Shown: one piece after another, positions 50,132 to 58,864 of the stretch
Layout: each line of letters begins with the position of its first letter
How positions within the stretch are numbered: the first letter of the stretch is position 1
NCBI RefSeq assembly: GCF_050490315.1
Contig: NZ_JBNPEO010000004.1
Location: 1-64,000, forward strand
Origin: JBNPEO01 sp050490315
GTDB lineage: Bacteria > Actinomycetota > Actinomycetes > Actinomycetales > Micrococcaceae
DNA: 64,000 nucleotides
Direction of reading: 5' to 3'
Made by a program: the position numbers and the translations under genes
The notes under the pieces: model-generated
What the model was told of the DNA's origin: nothing
Database searches by the model: none
Seen by the model: the letters and a program-made list of their open reading frames with translations, nothing else

Positions 50132-51322
50132 ATGGCCAAAGCAGAGATCGACATCAACAACCTCCCGTATGCTGACGGCGACTTCTACGGATTTGAGCAG
50201 TTGCTCACGGACAAGGAACGGAACCGCTTGGCCGAAGTGCGCGAATTCCTGAACAAGGAAATCAAGCCCATCGCTGTGGACTGCTGGAACCGCGGAGAAT
50301 TCCCTCACGAGATCATCCCTAAAATCGCTGAGATGGATCTGATGAGCCCGGTTCGTCGTCAGGGATACTCAAACGTCTTCGCCGGTATGGTGCACGCAGA
50401 GTTCACCCGTGCAGACGCATCCCTTGCCACCTTTATGGGCGTTCACGACGGCCTGTTCACTGGTTCCATCGAAGCCCTCGCGTCCAAGGAACAGCAAGAG
50501 GAGTGGCTGCCTGATATCTACGCGTTGAAGAAGATCGGCGCCTTTGGTCTCACAGAACCTCTCGGTGGATCGGACGTCGCAGGTGGAACACGTACCACCG
50601 CTACACGCGATGGCGACAACTGGATCCTCAACGGTGCCAAGCGCTGGATTGGCAACGCCACGTTCTCCGATTGGGTTGTTATCTACGCTCGCGATGTCGC
50701 TGACAACCAGGTCAAGGCGTTCCTCGTTGATACCAAACTTCCCGGCTACAAAGCCACCAAGATCGAAAACAAGATCTCCCTGCGCACTGTCCAGAACGCC
50801 GATATCGTCCTTGATAACGTTGTGGTCCCGGATAGCTTTAAGCTGGCTGGCGGCAACAGCTTCCGCGACACCAACAAGGTCCTCAAAGTCACTCGTCTGG
50901 CTGTCGCTTGGCAGGCCGTTGGCCTTCAAATGGCGGCGTTCGACGTCGCACGTCGCTACGCCGTTGAACGTGAGCAATTTGGCCGCCCACTCGCATCCTT
51001 CCAGCTGGTTCAGGATCAGCTGGTCAAGATTCTGGGCAACACCGTCAGCTCCACCGGAATGATGGTTCGCCTAGCTCAACTCGAAGATGCGGGCCAAGCC
51101 AAAGACGAGCAGTCCGCTCTGGCTAAGGCCTTCACCACGGCACGTATGCGCGAAAGCGTTGCCATGGGCCGCAGCCTCTTGGGTGGCAACGGCATAGTCA
51201 CCGACTACGAGATGGCCAAGATCTTCGCCGACGCAGAGGCCGTCTACTCCTACGAGGGAACCTACGAGATCAACACCCTCGTAACAGGGCGCGCCATCAC
51301 CGGCGTATCCGCCATTGTTTAA
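50132..51322 (+). CDS. Acyl-CoA dehydrogenase, glutaryl-CoA dehydrogenase-like
   Basis: 396 aa FAD enzyme. N-terminal helical domain (REFLNKEIKPIAVDCWNRGEF), FAD/acyl site IGAFGLTEPLGGSDVAGGT, WIGNATFSDWVVIYAR, and the C-terminal YSYEGTYEINTLVTGRAITG with the likely catalytic Glu in YEGT. The ending closely resembles glutaryl-CoA dehydrogenases, which oxidise and decarboxylate glutaryl-CoA to crotonyl-CoA; other short-chain substrates are possible. ATG 50132 follows GGAGGAG. Monocistronic, with a strong palindrome upstream. Confidence 0.9.
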   Translation: MAKAEIDINNLPYADGDFYGFEQLLTDKERNRLAEVREFLNKEIKPIAVDCWNRGEFPHEIIPKIAEMDLMSPVRRQGYSNVFAGMVHAEFTRADASLATFMGVHDGLFTGSIEALASKEQQEEWLPDIYALKKIGAFGLTEPLGGSDVAGGTRTTATRDGDNWILNGAKRWIGNATFSDWVVIYARDVADNQVKAFLVDTKLPGYKATKIENKISLRTVQNADIVLDNVVVPDSFKLAGGNSFRDTNKVLKVTRLAVAWQAVGLQMAAFDVARRYAVEREQFGRPLASFQLVQDQLVKILGNTVSSTGMMVRLAQLEDAGQAKDEQSALAKAFTTARMRESVAMGRSLLGGNGIVTDYEMAKIFADAEAVYSYEGTYEINTLVTGRAITGVSAIV

Positions 51323-51390
51323 GAGATTCGCCTAAAGGTTTAGCGAGAGCGTCTTAACTCTTCAGCGCCTCTTGGTGTTGTGGCCCGGGC

Positions 51391-51978
51391 CTAGCCCAAG
51401 GGCAGCAACACTGAGGGGCGCTGATCCACAATAAAAGACATGGGGTCCTGATAAACGTCGTCTTGGCGTACACCCCAATGAACGCACAGAGTCAGAGCGC
51501 AATGCCCTGTATTTACCGTGCCGATCAGCTGCCCTTTTGAAACTGCTGAACCCACGGCAAGGCTGCTCTCCACCGGTTCAAAGCTACTGCGCAAGCCGCC
51601 CCCGTGATCAATGGTGATGACCGGGCGGTCCACCACCGTCCCACGGAAAGTCACAACGCCAGCCTCAGGGGCGTAAACGGAATCTTGCTCTGCCCGCAGA
51701 TCAACACCGCGATGTCCGGCCATCCACGGTTTGGGGGGTGGATCGAAGGCGCGTAGGACTTTGCTCTGCGGCTTCGCCGGCGCTGGCCGCAAAGGGAACT
51801 CCCAATGCCCCCGGGCAGCAATAGGGCCACCAGCCGTAGGACTATCACGACTAGGACTAAGCGCAATCGCCGTCGTTCTCTGATTCTCAACATTTATATG
51901 TTCCGAACTTGGGGCTGCACTGGCGGCAGGTGACGCCAAGAGAACAAGACTCAGAACAGTGGTGACTAACTGCTTCAT
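51391..51978 (-). CDS. Secreted M23 family metallopeptidase
   Basis: 195 aa. Signal peptide (MKQLVTTVLSLVLLASPAASA) then a LytM/M23 domain: GHRGVDLRAEQDSVYAPEAG supplies the His/Asp zinc ligands, and CVHWGV the catalytic-site histidine. Family members cut peptidoglycan cross-links or act as non-catalytic cell-wall factors. ATG 51978 is chosen for its clean signal peptide and GGAG just upstream; the frame is open to 52173, but that extension lacks family features. The short N-terminal linker is Ser/Pro-rich. Confidence 0.88.
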   Translation of the reverse strand: MKQLVTTVLSLVLLASPAASAAPSSEHINVENQRTTAIALSPSRDSPTAGGPIAARGHWEFPLRPAPAKPQSKVLRAFDPPPKPWMAGHRGVDLRAEQDSVYAPEAGVVTFRGTVVDRPVITIDHGGGLRSSFEPVESSLAVGSAVSKGQLIGTVNTGHCALTLCVHWGVRQDDVYQDPMSFIVDQRPSVLLPLG

Positions 51979-52432
51979 CTCTCCACTGTGGGCTTTTGAT
52001 GTCCGTTGTGGGGAAGCGGGAAAGGCTATGTGGATAACTTCGCCAAATTGGCCACTTGTTGAGCAATGGTTCCGCACTGAGAAGGCTAGAAAGCCAATAA
52101 TTTTAGCGTCAGGAGACCTCGTGCCCCTGTAGTACAATTGTGAGTGCAGTTTGCCATGCCTTGAAGCATCCAAAAACTCCCCGGAATTTTCTCTGGGGTT
52201 TTGTGTGCCCAGAGGCAGTCAGGCTGACTACGCGTATCCGTGCTTTTCCTCCGGCTAATCCTAGCGGCAGGGAATCGTTGAGCTTGCGGTCTGAGGAAAC
52301 TTGGATGAGCGCAACGATGGATACCAGGAACGTTTCCCGCCGTGGGAAGCGTTGAATAACCGTCAACTATGGCAGGGTAAGAGGTCCTCGAAGGCCTCTC
52401 ATGATTCATGACCTGCCGGAAGGAGCGTCGGC
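51979..52432. promoter_or_regulatory. Intergenic region and leader of rpsB
   Basis: 454 bp without a convincing gene. TACAAT at 52133-52138 is a possible -10; if used, rpsB has a leader of ~290 nt. Within it CCCC-N12-GGGG followed by TTTT (52183-52206) is a weak hairpin, and AGAGGTC/GGCCTCT (52380-52399) forms a stem shortly before the ribosome site. A ribosomal-protein leader for S2 autoregulation is possible, but I do not recognise a known motif. Confidence 0.4.
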
Positions 52433-53284
52433 ATGCCCGTCGTAACTATGCGCCAGCTGCTTGACAGCGGCGTCCACTTTGGACACCAGACCCGTCGTTG
52501 GAACCCGAAGATGAAGCGATTCATCTTCACGGAGCGCAACGGCATCTACATCATCGACTTGCAGCAGTCGCTGTCCTACATCGACCGCGCTTACGAGTTC
52601 GTTAAGGCCACTGTTGCCCACGGCGGAACCGTATTGTTCGTTGGTACCAAGAAGCAGGCTCAGGAAGCAATTGCTGAGCAGGCAACTCGCGTTGGCCAGC
52701 CGTACGTGAACCAGCGTTGGCTCGGCGGTATGCTGACCAACTTCCAGACCGTTTCCAAGCGCATCCAGCGTATGAAGGAACTCGAAGAGATCAACTTCGA
52801 CGACGTTGCTTCTTCGGGTCACACCAAGAAGGAGCTCTTGCTCCTCAAGCGTGAACTCACCAAGCTTGAGACCAACCTCGGCGGTATCCGCAACTTGACC
52901 AAGGCTCCGTCCTTGCTCTGGGTTGTAGACACCAAGAAGGAACACCTCGCTGTTGACGAAGCCAAGAAGCTGAACATCCCCGTTGTTGCCATCTTGGACA
53001 CCAACTGCGATCCCGACGAAGTTGATTTCCCGATCCCGGGTAACGACGACGCCATCCGCTCCGTGAACTTGTTGACCCGCGTTGTTGCCGATGCTGTTGC
53101 CGAGGGTTTGATTGCTCGCAACAACCGCGCAACCGGTAACACCGAGACTGCAGAAGAGCCCCTCGCTGAGTGGGAGCGCGAGCTCCTCGAAGGTAAGGCT
53201 GAAGAAGCAAAGGCTGAAGAAGCCCCCGCTGCTGACGCTGCTGCCGAGGCTCCTGCCGCTGACGCTGCTGAAGCTGACAAGTAA
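52433..53284 (+). CDS. rpsB: 30S ribosomal protein S2
   Basis: 283 aa. Typical S2 sequence: MRQLLDSGVHFGHQTRRWNP, YIIDLQQSLSYID, QRWLGGMLTNFQT, VVDTKKEHLAVDEA and AILDTNCDPDEVDFPIPGND. The last ~45 residues are an Ala/Glu repeat tail (KAEEAKAEEAPAADAAAEAP), common in actinobacterial S2. GGAAGGAG precedes the ATG. First gene of rpsB-tsf. Confidence 0.98.
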   Translation: MPVVTMRQLLDSGVHFGHQTRRWNPKMKRFIFTERNGIYIIDLQQSLSYIDRAYEFVKATVAHGGTVLFVGTKKQAQEAIAEQATRVGQPYVNQRWLGGMLTNFQTVSKRIQRMKELEEINFDDVASSGHTKKELLLLKRELTKLETNLGGIRNLTKAPSLLWVVDTKKEHLAVDEAKKLNIPVVAILDTNCDPDEVDFPIPGNDDAIRSVNLLTRVVADAVAEGLIARNNRATGNTETAEEPLAEWERELLEGKAEEAKAEEAPAADAAAEAPAADAAEADK

Positions 53285-53295
53285 ATCTCGATTTT

Positions 53296-53361
53296 CCCGC
53301 ACTTCGGTGTGGGTCGACTAACAGGGTGGCTGCTCGGTTCCCGGGCTGCCGCCCTGTTAGT
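53296..53361 (+). terminator. Two hairpins between rpsB and tsf (attenuator-like)
   Basis: A short stem CCCGCAC-TTCG-GTGTGGG (53296-53313) with a stable tetraloop is followed by a long imperfect stem (ACTAACAGGG...CCCTGTTAGT, 53317-53361). No T-tract follows. A partial terminator or processing site that lowers tsf expression relative to rpsB is the likely role. Confidence 0.55.
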
Positions 53362-53398
53362 GGCGTAAACCACCAAATCTCTAGACACAGGAGTTCCC

Positions 53399-54235
53399 AT
53401 GGCGAACTACACTGCTGCTGACATCAAGGCCCTGCGCGAGCGCACGGGTGCCGGAATGATGGACGTCAAGAAGGCTCTTGACGAGGCAAATGGCGATGCT
53501 GAAAAGGCAATCGAACTCATCCGCATCAAGGGTCTGAAGGGCGCTACCAAGCGCGAAGGCCGCTCCACCGCTGAAGGCCTCGTTGCCGCAAAGGTAGTGG
53601 GCAACGTTGGTGTGATGGTTGAAGTTAACTGCGAGACCGACTTCGTTGCGAAGTCTGACAAGTTCATCGCCGTTGCAAACACCGTTCTCACCACCGCCAT
53701 CGAGTCTGGCGCTGCTGACCTGGAAACCCTTTTGGCCACCGAGGTTGACGGCAAGCCGTTGTCCGAACTGGTTATCGAAGAGGGCGCAATCTTGGGCGAG
53801 AAGGTTGTTGTTCGCCGTCTTGCACGCGTTGAAGGCGCAATCGTTGACGCTTACCTGCACAAGACTTCCAAGGACCTTCCGGCCCAGGTTGGCGTTTTGT
53901 TCGCAGTTGAAGGCGAAGGCGAAGCTGCTGCGGCCGTGGCCCACGATGTTGCTGTTCACGTTGCAGCAATGGCTCCGAACTACTTGACCCGCGAGGACGT
54001 TCCTGCCGAATTGGTAGAGTCCGAGCGCCGTATTGCCGAAGAGACCGCAAAGGCCGAAGGCAAGCCGGAAGCTGCAATGTCCAAGATTGTTGAAGGCCGC
54101 GTCACGGGCTTCTACAAGGGCGAAGTTTTGGTTGACCAGGCATTTGCCAAGGACGCCAAAAAGACTGTTGCAAAGGTCCTTGAAGAGGCAGGTGTTACAG
54201 CTAAGGCTGTTGCCCGCTTCCGCGTAGGCGCCTAG
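53399..54235 (+). CDS. tsf: Elongation factor Ts
   Basis: 278 aa nucleotide-exchange factor for EF-Tu. N-terminal TAADIKALRERTGAGMMDVK and ALDEANGDAEKAIELIRIKG (UBA-like), then the signature VEVNCETDFVAKSDKF, VAMAP-type segment (VAAMAPNYLTREDVPAE) and C-terminal VAKVLEEAGVTAKAVARFRVG. ATG follows AGGAG. Second gene of the rpsB operon, closed by a terminator at 54246. Confidence 0.98.
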   Translation: MANYTAADIKALRERTGAGMMDVKKALDEANGDAEKAIELIRIKGLKGATKREGRSTAEGLVAAKVVGNVGVMVEVNCETDFVAKSDKFIAVANTVLTTAIESGAADLETLLATEVDGKPLSELVIEEGAILGEKVVVRRLARVEGAIVDAYLHKTSKDLPAQVGVLFAVEGEGEAAAAVAHDVAVHVAAMAPNYLTREDVPAELVESERRIAEETAKAEGKPEAAMSKIVEGRVTGFYKGEVLVDQAFAKDAKKTVAKVLEEAGVTAKAVARFRVGA

Positions 54236-54245
54236 TAAGTCTTCG

Positions 54246-54278
54246 AAAGGGGTGGTCACTTCGGTGGCCGCCCCTTTT
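54246..54278 (+). terminator. Intrinsic terminator after tsf
   Basis: AAAGGGGTGGTCAC pairs with GTGGCCGCCCCTTT around a TTCG tetraloop and runs into TTTT. It starts about 10 nt after the tsf stop. Confidence 0.9.
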
Positions 54279-54349
54279 GCATGCGCTGATGCGCGCGCAA
54301 TAGCAAGTCCGCGATACCCTAGCCAAGAGTTCATCAATGGGAAGGCACC

Positions 54350-55141
54350 ATGGAATCCGTTCAGAACACCGCAAACGTCACAACAACTGACGACGCCGAA
54401 ACTTCAGTTTCGCAGCCGAGCTCCACGGATGCCGCGCCTGCGCGCCGTCGTGTTTTGCTTAAGCTTTCCGGCGAAGTATTCGGCGGCGGCAAACTAGGTG
54501 TTGACCCGGACACGGTTCGTGGAATCGCCCGCCAGATCGCTGACGCAGTGAAAACTGTTGAAGTGGCGATTGTGGTTGGTGGCGGTAACTTCTTCCGCGG
54601 TGCCGAACTTTCGCAGAGTGGTATGGACCGTTCTCGTGCTGACTACATGGGTATGCTCGGGACTGTTATGAACTGCCTAGCTCTCCAGGACTTCTTGGAG
54701 CAAGCCGGTGTTGAAACTCGAGTTCAGAGTGCCATCACCATGGGTCAGGTCGCTGAGGCTTACATCCCGCGCCGGGCCATTCGCCACATGGAAAAAGGCC
54801 GTGTAGTGATCTTTGGTGCTGGGGCAGGTTTGCCGTATTTCTCCACGGACACCGTCGCTGCACAGCGCGCACTTGAAGTCCACGCCGATGAGGTTTTGAT
54901 GGCCAAGAGCGGCGTTGACGGCGTTTACACCGCCGATCCTAAAAAGGATCCCACCGCGCAGAAGCTCGAGGAGCTCAGCTACGACGACGCACTTCGTCAG
55001 GACATTCGCGTGATGGACCAGACGGCCATGACCATGTGCAAGGACAACAAATTGAACATGGTGGTCTTTGGTATGGAAGGCGAAGGAAACGTCACTCGAG
55101 CCATCTTGGGTGGCAAGCTGGGCACCAAGGTTCACCCCTAG
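54350..55141 (+). CDS. pyrH: Uridylate kinase
   Basis: 263 aa UMP kinase of the amino-acid-kinase family, making UDP for pyrimidine nucleotide synthesis. RRVLLKLSGEVFGGGKLG (phosphate loop), VVGGGNFFRGAEL, MGMLGTVMNCLALQDFLE and AKSGVDGVYTADPKK are diagnostic. An unconserved Thr/Ser/Ala-rich head of ~32 residues precedes the core; GGAAGG supports ATG 54350. Followed 99 nt later by frr, the usual order. Confidence 0.97.
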   Translation: MESVQNTANVTTTDDAETSVSQPSSTDAAPARRRVLLKLSGEVFGGGKLGVDPDTVRGIARQIADAVKTVEVAIVVGGGNFFRGAELSQSGMDRSRADYMGMLGTVMNCLALQDFLEQAGVETRVQSAITMGQVAEAYIPRRAIRHMEKGRVVIFGAGAGLPYFSTDTVAAQRALEVHADEVLMAKSGVDGVYTADPKKDPTAQKLEELSYDDALRQDIRVMDQTAMTMCKDNKLNMVVFGMEGEGNVTRAILGGKLGTKVHP

Positions 55142-55240
55142 CTCCGGCTAGGATAGTTGCAGGACCATCCCGCCCTGGCGGACTGAACACCAAAGCCGCA
55201 CTGCGAGAGTGCGGAAGCAACGTATTGCACAGGAGATGCC

Positions 55241-55798
55241 GTGATAGAAGAGACTTTGCTTGAAGCTGGCGAAAAGATGGATAAAGCCATCGAGGTCGCT
55301 AAAGACGATTTTGCTGCCGTCCGTACCGGACGCGCCAACCCGGCCCTCTACAACCGAGTTTTGGTTGACTACTACGGCTCGCCGACTCCGCTCCAGCAGC
55401 TCGCATCGTTTGCCGTGCCGGATGCGCGCACCATTTTGATCACCCCGTTCGACAAGACGGCGCTGCGGGACATCGAGCGTGCGCTGAGCGACTCCGAGGT
55501 TGGCGCCAACCCGTCTAACGACGGCAACGTCATCCGTGTCACGATTCCGGACCTCACCCAGGAACGCCGCAAGGAGTACGTCAAGATCGTCAAGGGTAAG
55601 GGCGAGGACGCAAAGGTCTCCGTTCGTTCCGTGCGCCGTAAGGCCAAGGAAACCTTGGACAAGCTCGTGAAAGACGGGGACGCTGGCGAAGACGAGGGCA
55701 ACCGTGCTGAGAAGGAACTGGATGCCTTGACCAAGGCTCACGTTGATGCAATCGACGAGCTTATTAAGCGCAAGGAAGCCGAGCTACTCGAAGTCTAA
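55241..55798 (+). CDS. frr: Ribosome recycling factor
   Basis: 185 aa. Releases ribosomes from mRNA with EF-G after termination. Core sequence KDDFAAVRTGRANPALYNRV, YYGSPTPLQQLAS, IERALSDSEVGANPSNDGNVIRV, and the long helical arm EERRK-type segment QERRKEYVKIVKGKGEDAKV. GTG 55241 start with AGGAG upstream. The stop overlaps the cdsA start by one base (TAATG). Confidence 0.97.
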   Translation: MIEETLLEAGEKMDKAIEVAKDDFAAVRTGRANPALYNRVLVDYYGSPTPLQQLASFAVPDARTILITPFDKTALRDIERALSDSEVGANPSNDGNVIRVTIPDLTQERRKEYVKIVKGKGEDAKVSVRSVRRKAKETLDKLVKDGDAGEDEGNRAEKELDALTKAHVDAIDELIKRKEAELLEV

Positions 55799-56706
55799 TG
55801 GTTCAGCCACAACCGGCTGCGGTCCGTTTGAAGAGACCCCGCAGGAATCCTACGCCGAAGGCCGGCCGGAACTTACCGGCCGCCATCGGTGTGGGGCTAG
55901 GGTTGCTTTTCGCCGTTATCGGCGGACTCTTAGTGCTACCTCTGGGCTTCGTTATTTTGGTGACGGCCTTTGCCCTCTTTGGTGTCTGGGAAGTAACGCG
56001 TGCCCTGACTGCGCACGGTACTGCTGTTCCTCTGGTGCCGGTGATAGTTGGCACCTCGGCCATGCCGCTTTCCGCCTATTTTGGTGGCCTCGAGGCCATG
56101 TTGTTCACCTTGTTGGCCTCGTGTGTGGCGGTACTCGTCTGGCGGACCCTTGATGAGCCCGCAGGTTCGGCACGCAGTATATTTGCGGGCGTATTCACCT
56201 TGGTGTGGGTTCCGTTCTTTATCAGCTTTGCCATACTGCCGCTGCACACCGGAATTGGAGCTGCGCCACTAGGCCTGTGGCCAGACTGGCATATTCCGCA
56301 AGGGGTCTTCCAACTGCTGACCATGCTCCTGCTGGTGGTTTCCAACGACACCTTTGGTTACTTGGTAGGCGCCTCCTTGGGCAAACACCCAATGGCTCCA
56401 AAAATTAGCCCCAAGAAGTCCTGGGAAGGTTTTGCGGGCTCGGCTGCAGGTGCCATGGTTGTGGCCATCTTGATGTGTGTGTTGTTTTTGCACCAGCCCT
56501 GGTGGATTGGTGTTGTCCTCGCAATCGGTATGGTGGCAGCGGCCACCGCCGGTGATCTAGCCGAGTCCATGGTTAAACGTGAACTGGGGATCAAGGACAT
56601 GAGTAGTATTTTGCCCGGGCACGGCGGTGTGATGGACCGTTTGGACTCCATCCTCTTTGCCGCACCGGTCTCATTCATCCTGTTTAGGGTCCTTGCAGGA
56701 GCCTAA
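55798..56706 (+). CDS. cdsA: Phosphatidate cytidylyltransferase
   Basis: 302 aa inner-membrane enzyme making CDP-diacylglycerol from phosphatidate and CTP. A basic N-terminus, about eight helices, and the CDS signature SMVKRELGIKDMSSILPGHG followed by GVMDRLDS near the C-terminus. Translationally coupled to frr. Its product feeds the phosphatidyltransferase encoded at 46.9 kb. Confidence 0.95.
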   Translation: MVQPQPAAVRLKRPRRNPTPKAGRNLPAAIGVGLGLLFAVIGGLLVLPLGFVILVTAFALFGVWEVTRALTAHGTAVPLVPVIVGTSAMPLSAYFGGLEAMLFTLLASCVAVLVWRTLDEPAGSARSIFAGVFTLVWVPFFISFAILPLHTGIGAAPLGLWPDWHIPQGVFQLLTMLLLVVSNDTFGYLVGASLGKHPMAPKISPKKSWEGFAGSAAGAMVVAILMCVLFLHQPWWIGVVLAIGMVAAATAGDLAESMVKRELGIKDMSSILPGHGGVMDRLDSILFAAPVSFILFRVLAGA

Positions 56707-56758
56707 GAGTTAGCGACGGTCCGGGCAGGACCCCAAAGCACGGAGTGAAGGAAGCACA

Positions 56759-57343
56759 GTGACCGCGAAGCCCAAGGGAAAAATTCCCGCCACGTTTGAA
56801 CTCGTGGACCGTAAGGACTACGGCTACAACACCAAACAGGTTGACGCCTTTATGGCCAATGCGCGGAACTTTTTTGAAGCACCTGAGCTGGCAACCAAAC
56901 CTGTGAACAGTGGTGACGTTCGCGCTGTGGCGTTTGATCCAATTAAGGGTGGATACAACGCCGTCCAAGTTGATGACGCTCTGGACGTGTTGGAAGATGC
57001 TCTGGCCCGCAAAGAACGGGATGAATTGGTTGCTGCCGAGGGCGAAGAGGCTTGGCTGCAGCGCATCGGCAAAATGTCCGCCACGCTTCGTGGACGGCTT
57101 CACCGTCCGGCCAGTGAGCGGTTCCGTTCACCTAGCAAAAACAACGTTCGTGGCTACCGCAAAGCCGACGTCGATGCCCTGTGCGAGGACCTTATTGGGT
57201 ACCTAGAAAAAGACAAACCGTTGAGCGTCGATAACGTCCGGCGCGCAGTTTTCCGCTCGGCCCAAGGTACTGAGTCTTATGAAGAAGCCCAAGTGGATGC
57301 CTTTTTGGACCGCGCCGTTGAACTCATGGCGGCTATCGACTAG
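56759..57343 (+). CDS. DivIVA-domain protein with four short repeats
   Basis: 194 aa, GTG start. DivIVA-like helix-start motifs recur four times: YGYNTKQVDAFMANARNFFE, GGYNAVQVDDALDVLEDALA, RGYRKADVDALCEDLIGYLE and ESYEEAQVDAFLDRAVELMA, each preceded by a short strand containing F. Each fits G/S-Y-x4-VD-x-hydrophobic. DivI1A repeats are known in actinobacterial DivIVA-related proteins linked to poles and division, but no coiled-coil tail follows here. The stop overlaps that of the convergent symporter gene. Confidence 0.82.
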   Translation: MTAKPKGKIPATFELVDRKDYGYNTKQVDAFMANARNFFEAPELATKPVNSGDVRAVAFDPIKGGYNAVQVDDALDVLEDALARKERDELVAAEGEEAWLQRIGKMSATLRGRLHRPASERFRSPSKNNVRGYRKADVDALCEDLIGYLEKDKPLSVDNVRRAVFRSAQGTESYEEAQVDAFLDRAVELMAAID

Positions 57344-58836
57344 TCAGTGAGGGGGCGTTGACTCCCCAAGGCGCGATCGCTGACGTCTGCTCGCTCAGGG
57401 ACATGCAGCCGTGCCATCATCCGAGCCGTTTCGGTGGGGACTCGTTGGGGACTCAACAGGGAAATCGTGATCATCACAGCGAAGGCCGCAGGCACAGTCC
57501 ACGCCGCCGGCTGCGCTATCCAGCCTGGTGTGGCACCTGAACCCAGCAGTGTTGAAGCAACGATTGATCCACCGCACAACACGGCACCAGCAATCATGCC
57601 GACTACGGCGCCAATGTCGCTCAGGCGGCGCCACCAGATGCCGAGCAAGAGGACTGGGCAAATCGTGGATGCGGTAAATGCGAAAACTAGCCCAACGCTT
57701 CCGGCCAGTGCAGGGCTTTGTGTTGGTGCGGCTATCGCCAGCGGGACCAAAGCCGAGCACACGGCGGCAACCCGGAATCCCTTCACACTACCGCCGAGGA
57801 CGTCTTGACTGATCACACCGGCCAAGGAGATCACCAGCCCCGAAGTGGTGGACAAGAAGGCCGCGAAGGCGCCAGCCACCACGAGAGCGCTAAGCATTTC
57901 CCCTAAAGGCCCCGGGATCAGCATGGAGGGCAAAGTCAGGGCGATGGCATCGGCCTGACCGGCCGCCGGGAGTGAACCGGGAACCAGCCGAGCGAGGTAC
58001 CCAACGGTGGTGGGGAGCAAATAAAAGACTGACAACAATGCCAAAACGATCATGGTGGTTTTTCGTGCTGATTTACCGTCCGGGTTCGTGTAGAAGCGGA
58101 CCAAAACGTGCGGCAGCCCCAGAGTTCCAAACAACAAGGCAATCAACAAAGACACTGTCTGGTACAGCCCCGTAGGGGCGGCTCCGGTGGGATTAACGAC
58201 GTCGTTCATCTTCACTGCCGCAGCGCCGCCGCCCACAGCTAGAAGCATAAAAATTACTGGCACCGCCAGCGCCGTGAGTTTGAGCCAGTACTGGAAGGCT
58301 TGAACAAAGGTTATGGAACGCATCCCACCAGCGGTGACAGTGACAATCACAACGGCGACTACCGCAACCGCTCCAATCCACGACGGCAGCCCAGTGGTGA
58401 TGCTAATTGTCAGTGCTGCTCCATGTAGCTGCGGGACAATGTAGAGCCAGCCCACCACCACCACAAGAGCACTCGTGACCCGGCGGACAGTGCGGGAGGC
58501 TAGCCGGGCTTCGGTGAAATCCGGAACCGTGTAGGCACCCGAGCGGCGCAAGGGGGCTGCAACAAAAAGCAAAAGCATCAAGTACCCGGCCGTGTAACCC
58601 ACTGGGTACCAAAGGGCATCGGTTCCACTGAGTAGCACTAGCCCGGCAACACCCAAAAAGCTGGCCGCGGAAAGATATTCACCACCAATGGCTGACGCAT
58701 TCCACCAAGGACGCACGGTCCGTGAGGCAACATAGAAGTCGCTGGTTGTCCGGGAAATACGCAAGCCGTAAAAGCCGATCAAGGCGGTGCTGAGGGACAC
58801 TGCGATGAGCGCGCCGAAGCCAATAGCGGGGTTCAC
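57340..58836 (-). CDS. SSS-family cation/solute symporter (ActP-like)
   Basis: 498 aa, about thirteen helices. Family marks: FYVASRTVRPWWNASAIGGEYLSAASFLG, GYLMLLLFVAAPLRRSGAYTVPDF, and HVLVRFYTNPDGKSARKTT. Closest in style to acetate/pyruvate Na+ symporters. GTG 58836 has AAGGA upstream; the frame extends to 58935 but overlaps the preceding gene. Last gene of the unit sensor kinase - LytTR regulator - small membrane protein - symporter, so its uptake is probably controlled by that two-component system. Confidence 0.9.
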   Translation of the reverse strand: MNPAIGFGALIAVSLSTALIGFYGLRISRTTSDFYVASRTVRPWWNASAIGGEYLSAASFLGVAGLVLLSGTDALWYPVGYTAGYLMLLLFVAAPLRRSGAYTVPDFTEARLASRTVRRVTSALVVVVGWLYIVPQLHGAALTISITTGLPSWIGAVAVVAVVIVTVTAGGMRSITFVQAFQYWLKLTALAVPVIFMLLAVGGGAAAVKMNDVVNPTGAAPTGLYQTVSLLIALLFGTLGLPHVLVRFYTNPDGKSARKTTMIVLALLSVFYLLPTTVGYLARLVPGSLPAAGQADAIALTLPSMLIPGPLGEMLSALVVAGAFAAFLSTTSGLVISLAGVISQDVLGGSVKGFRVAAVCSALVPLAIAAPTQSPALAGSVGLVFAFTASTICPVLLLGIWWRRLSDIGAVVGMIAGAVLCGGSIVASTLLGSGATPGWIAQPAAWTVPAAFAVMITISLLSPQRVPTETARMMARLHVPERADVSDRALGSQRPLTD

Positions 58837-58864
58837 GGGAGCGTTCCTTGCGTCACTTGGATAC

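Noticed and set aside
52140..52355. 71-codon frame in the rpsB leader
   Set aside because: No family resemblance and no clear ribosome site; treated as non-coding leader.
52406..54337. Long minus-strand frames opposite rpsB and tsf
   Set aside because: Shadows of highly expressed genes with strong codon bias; no independent support.
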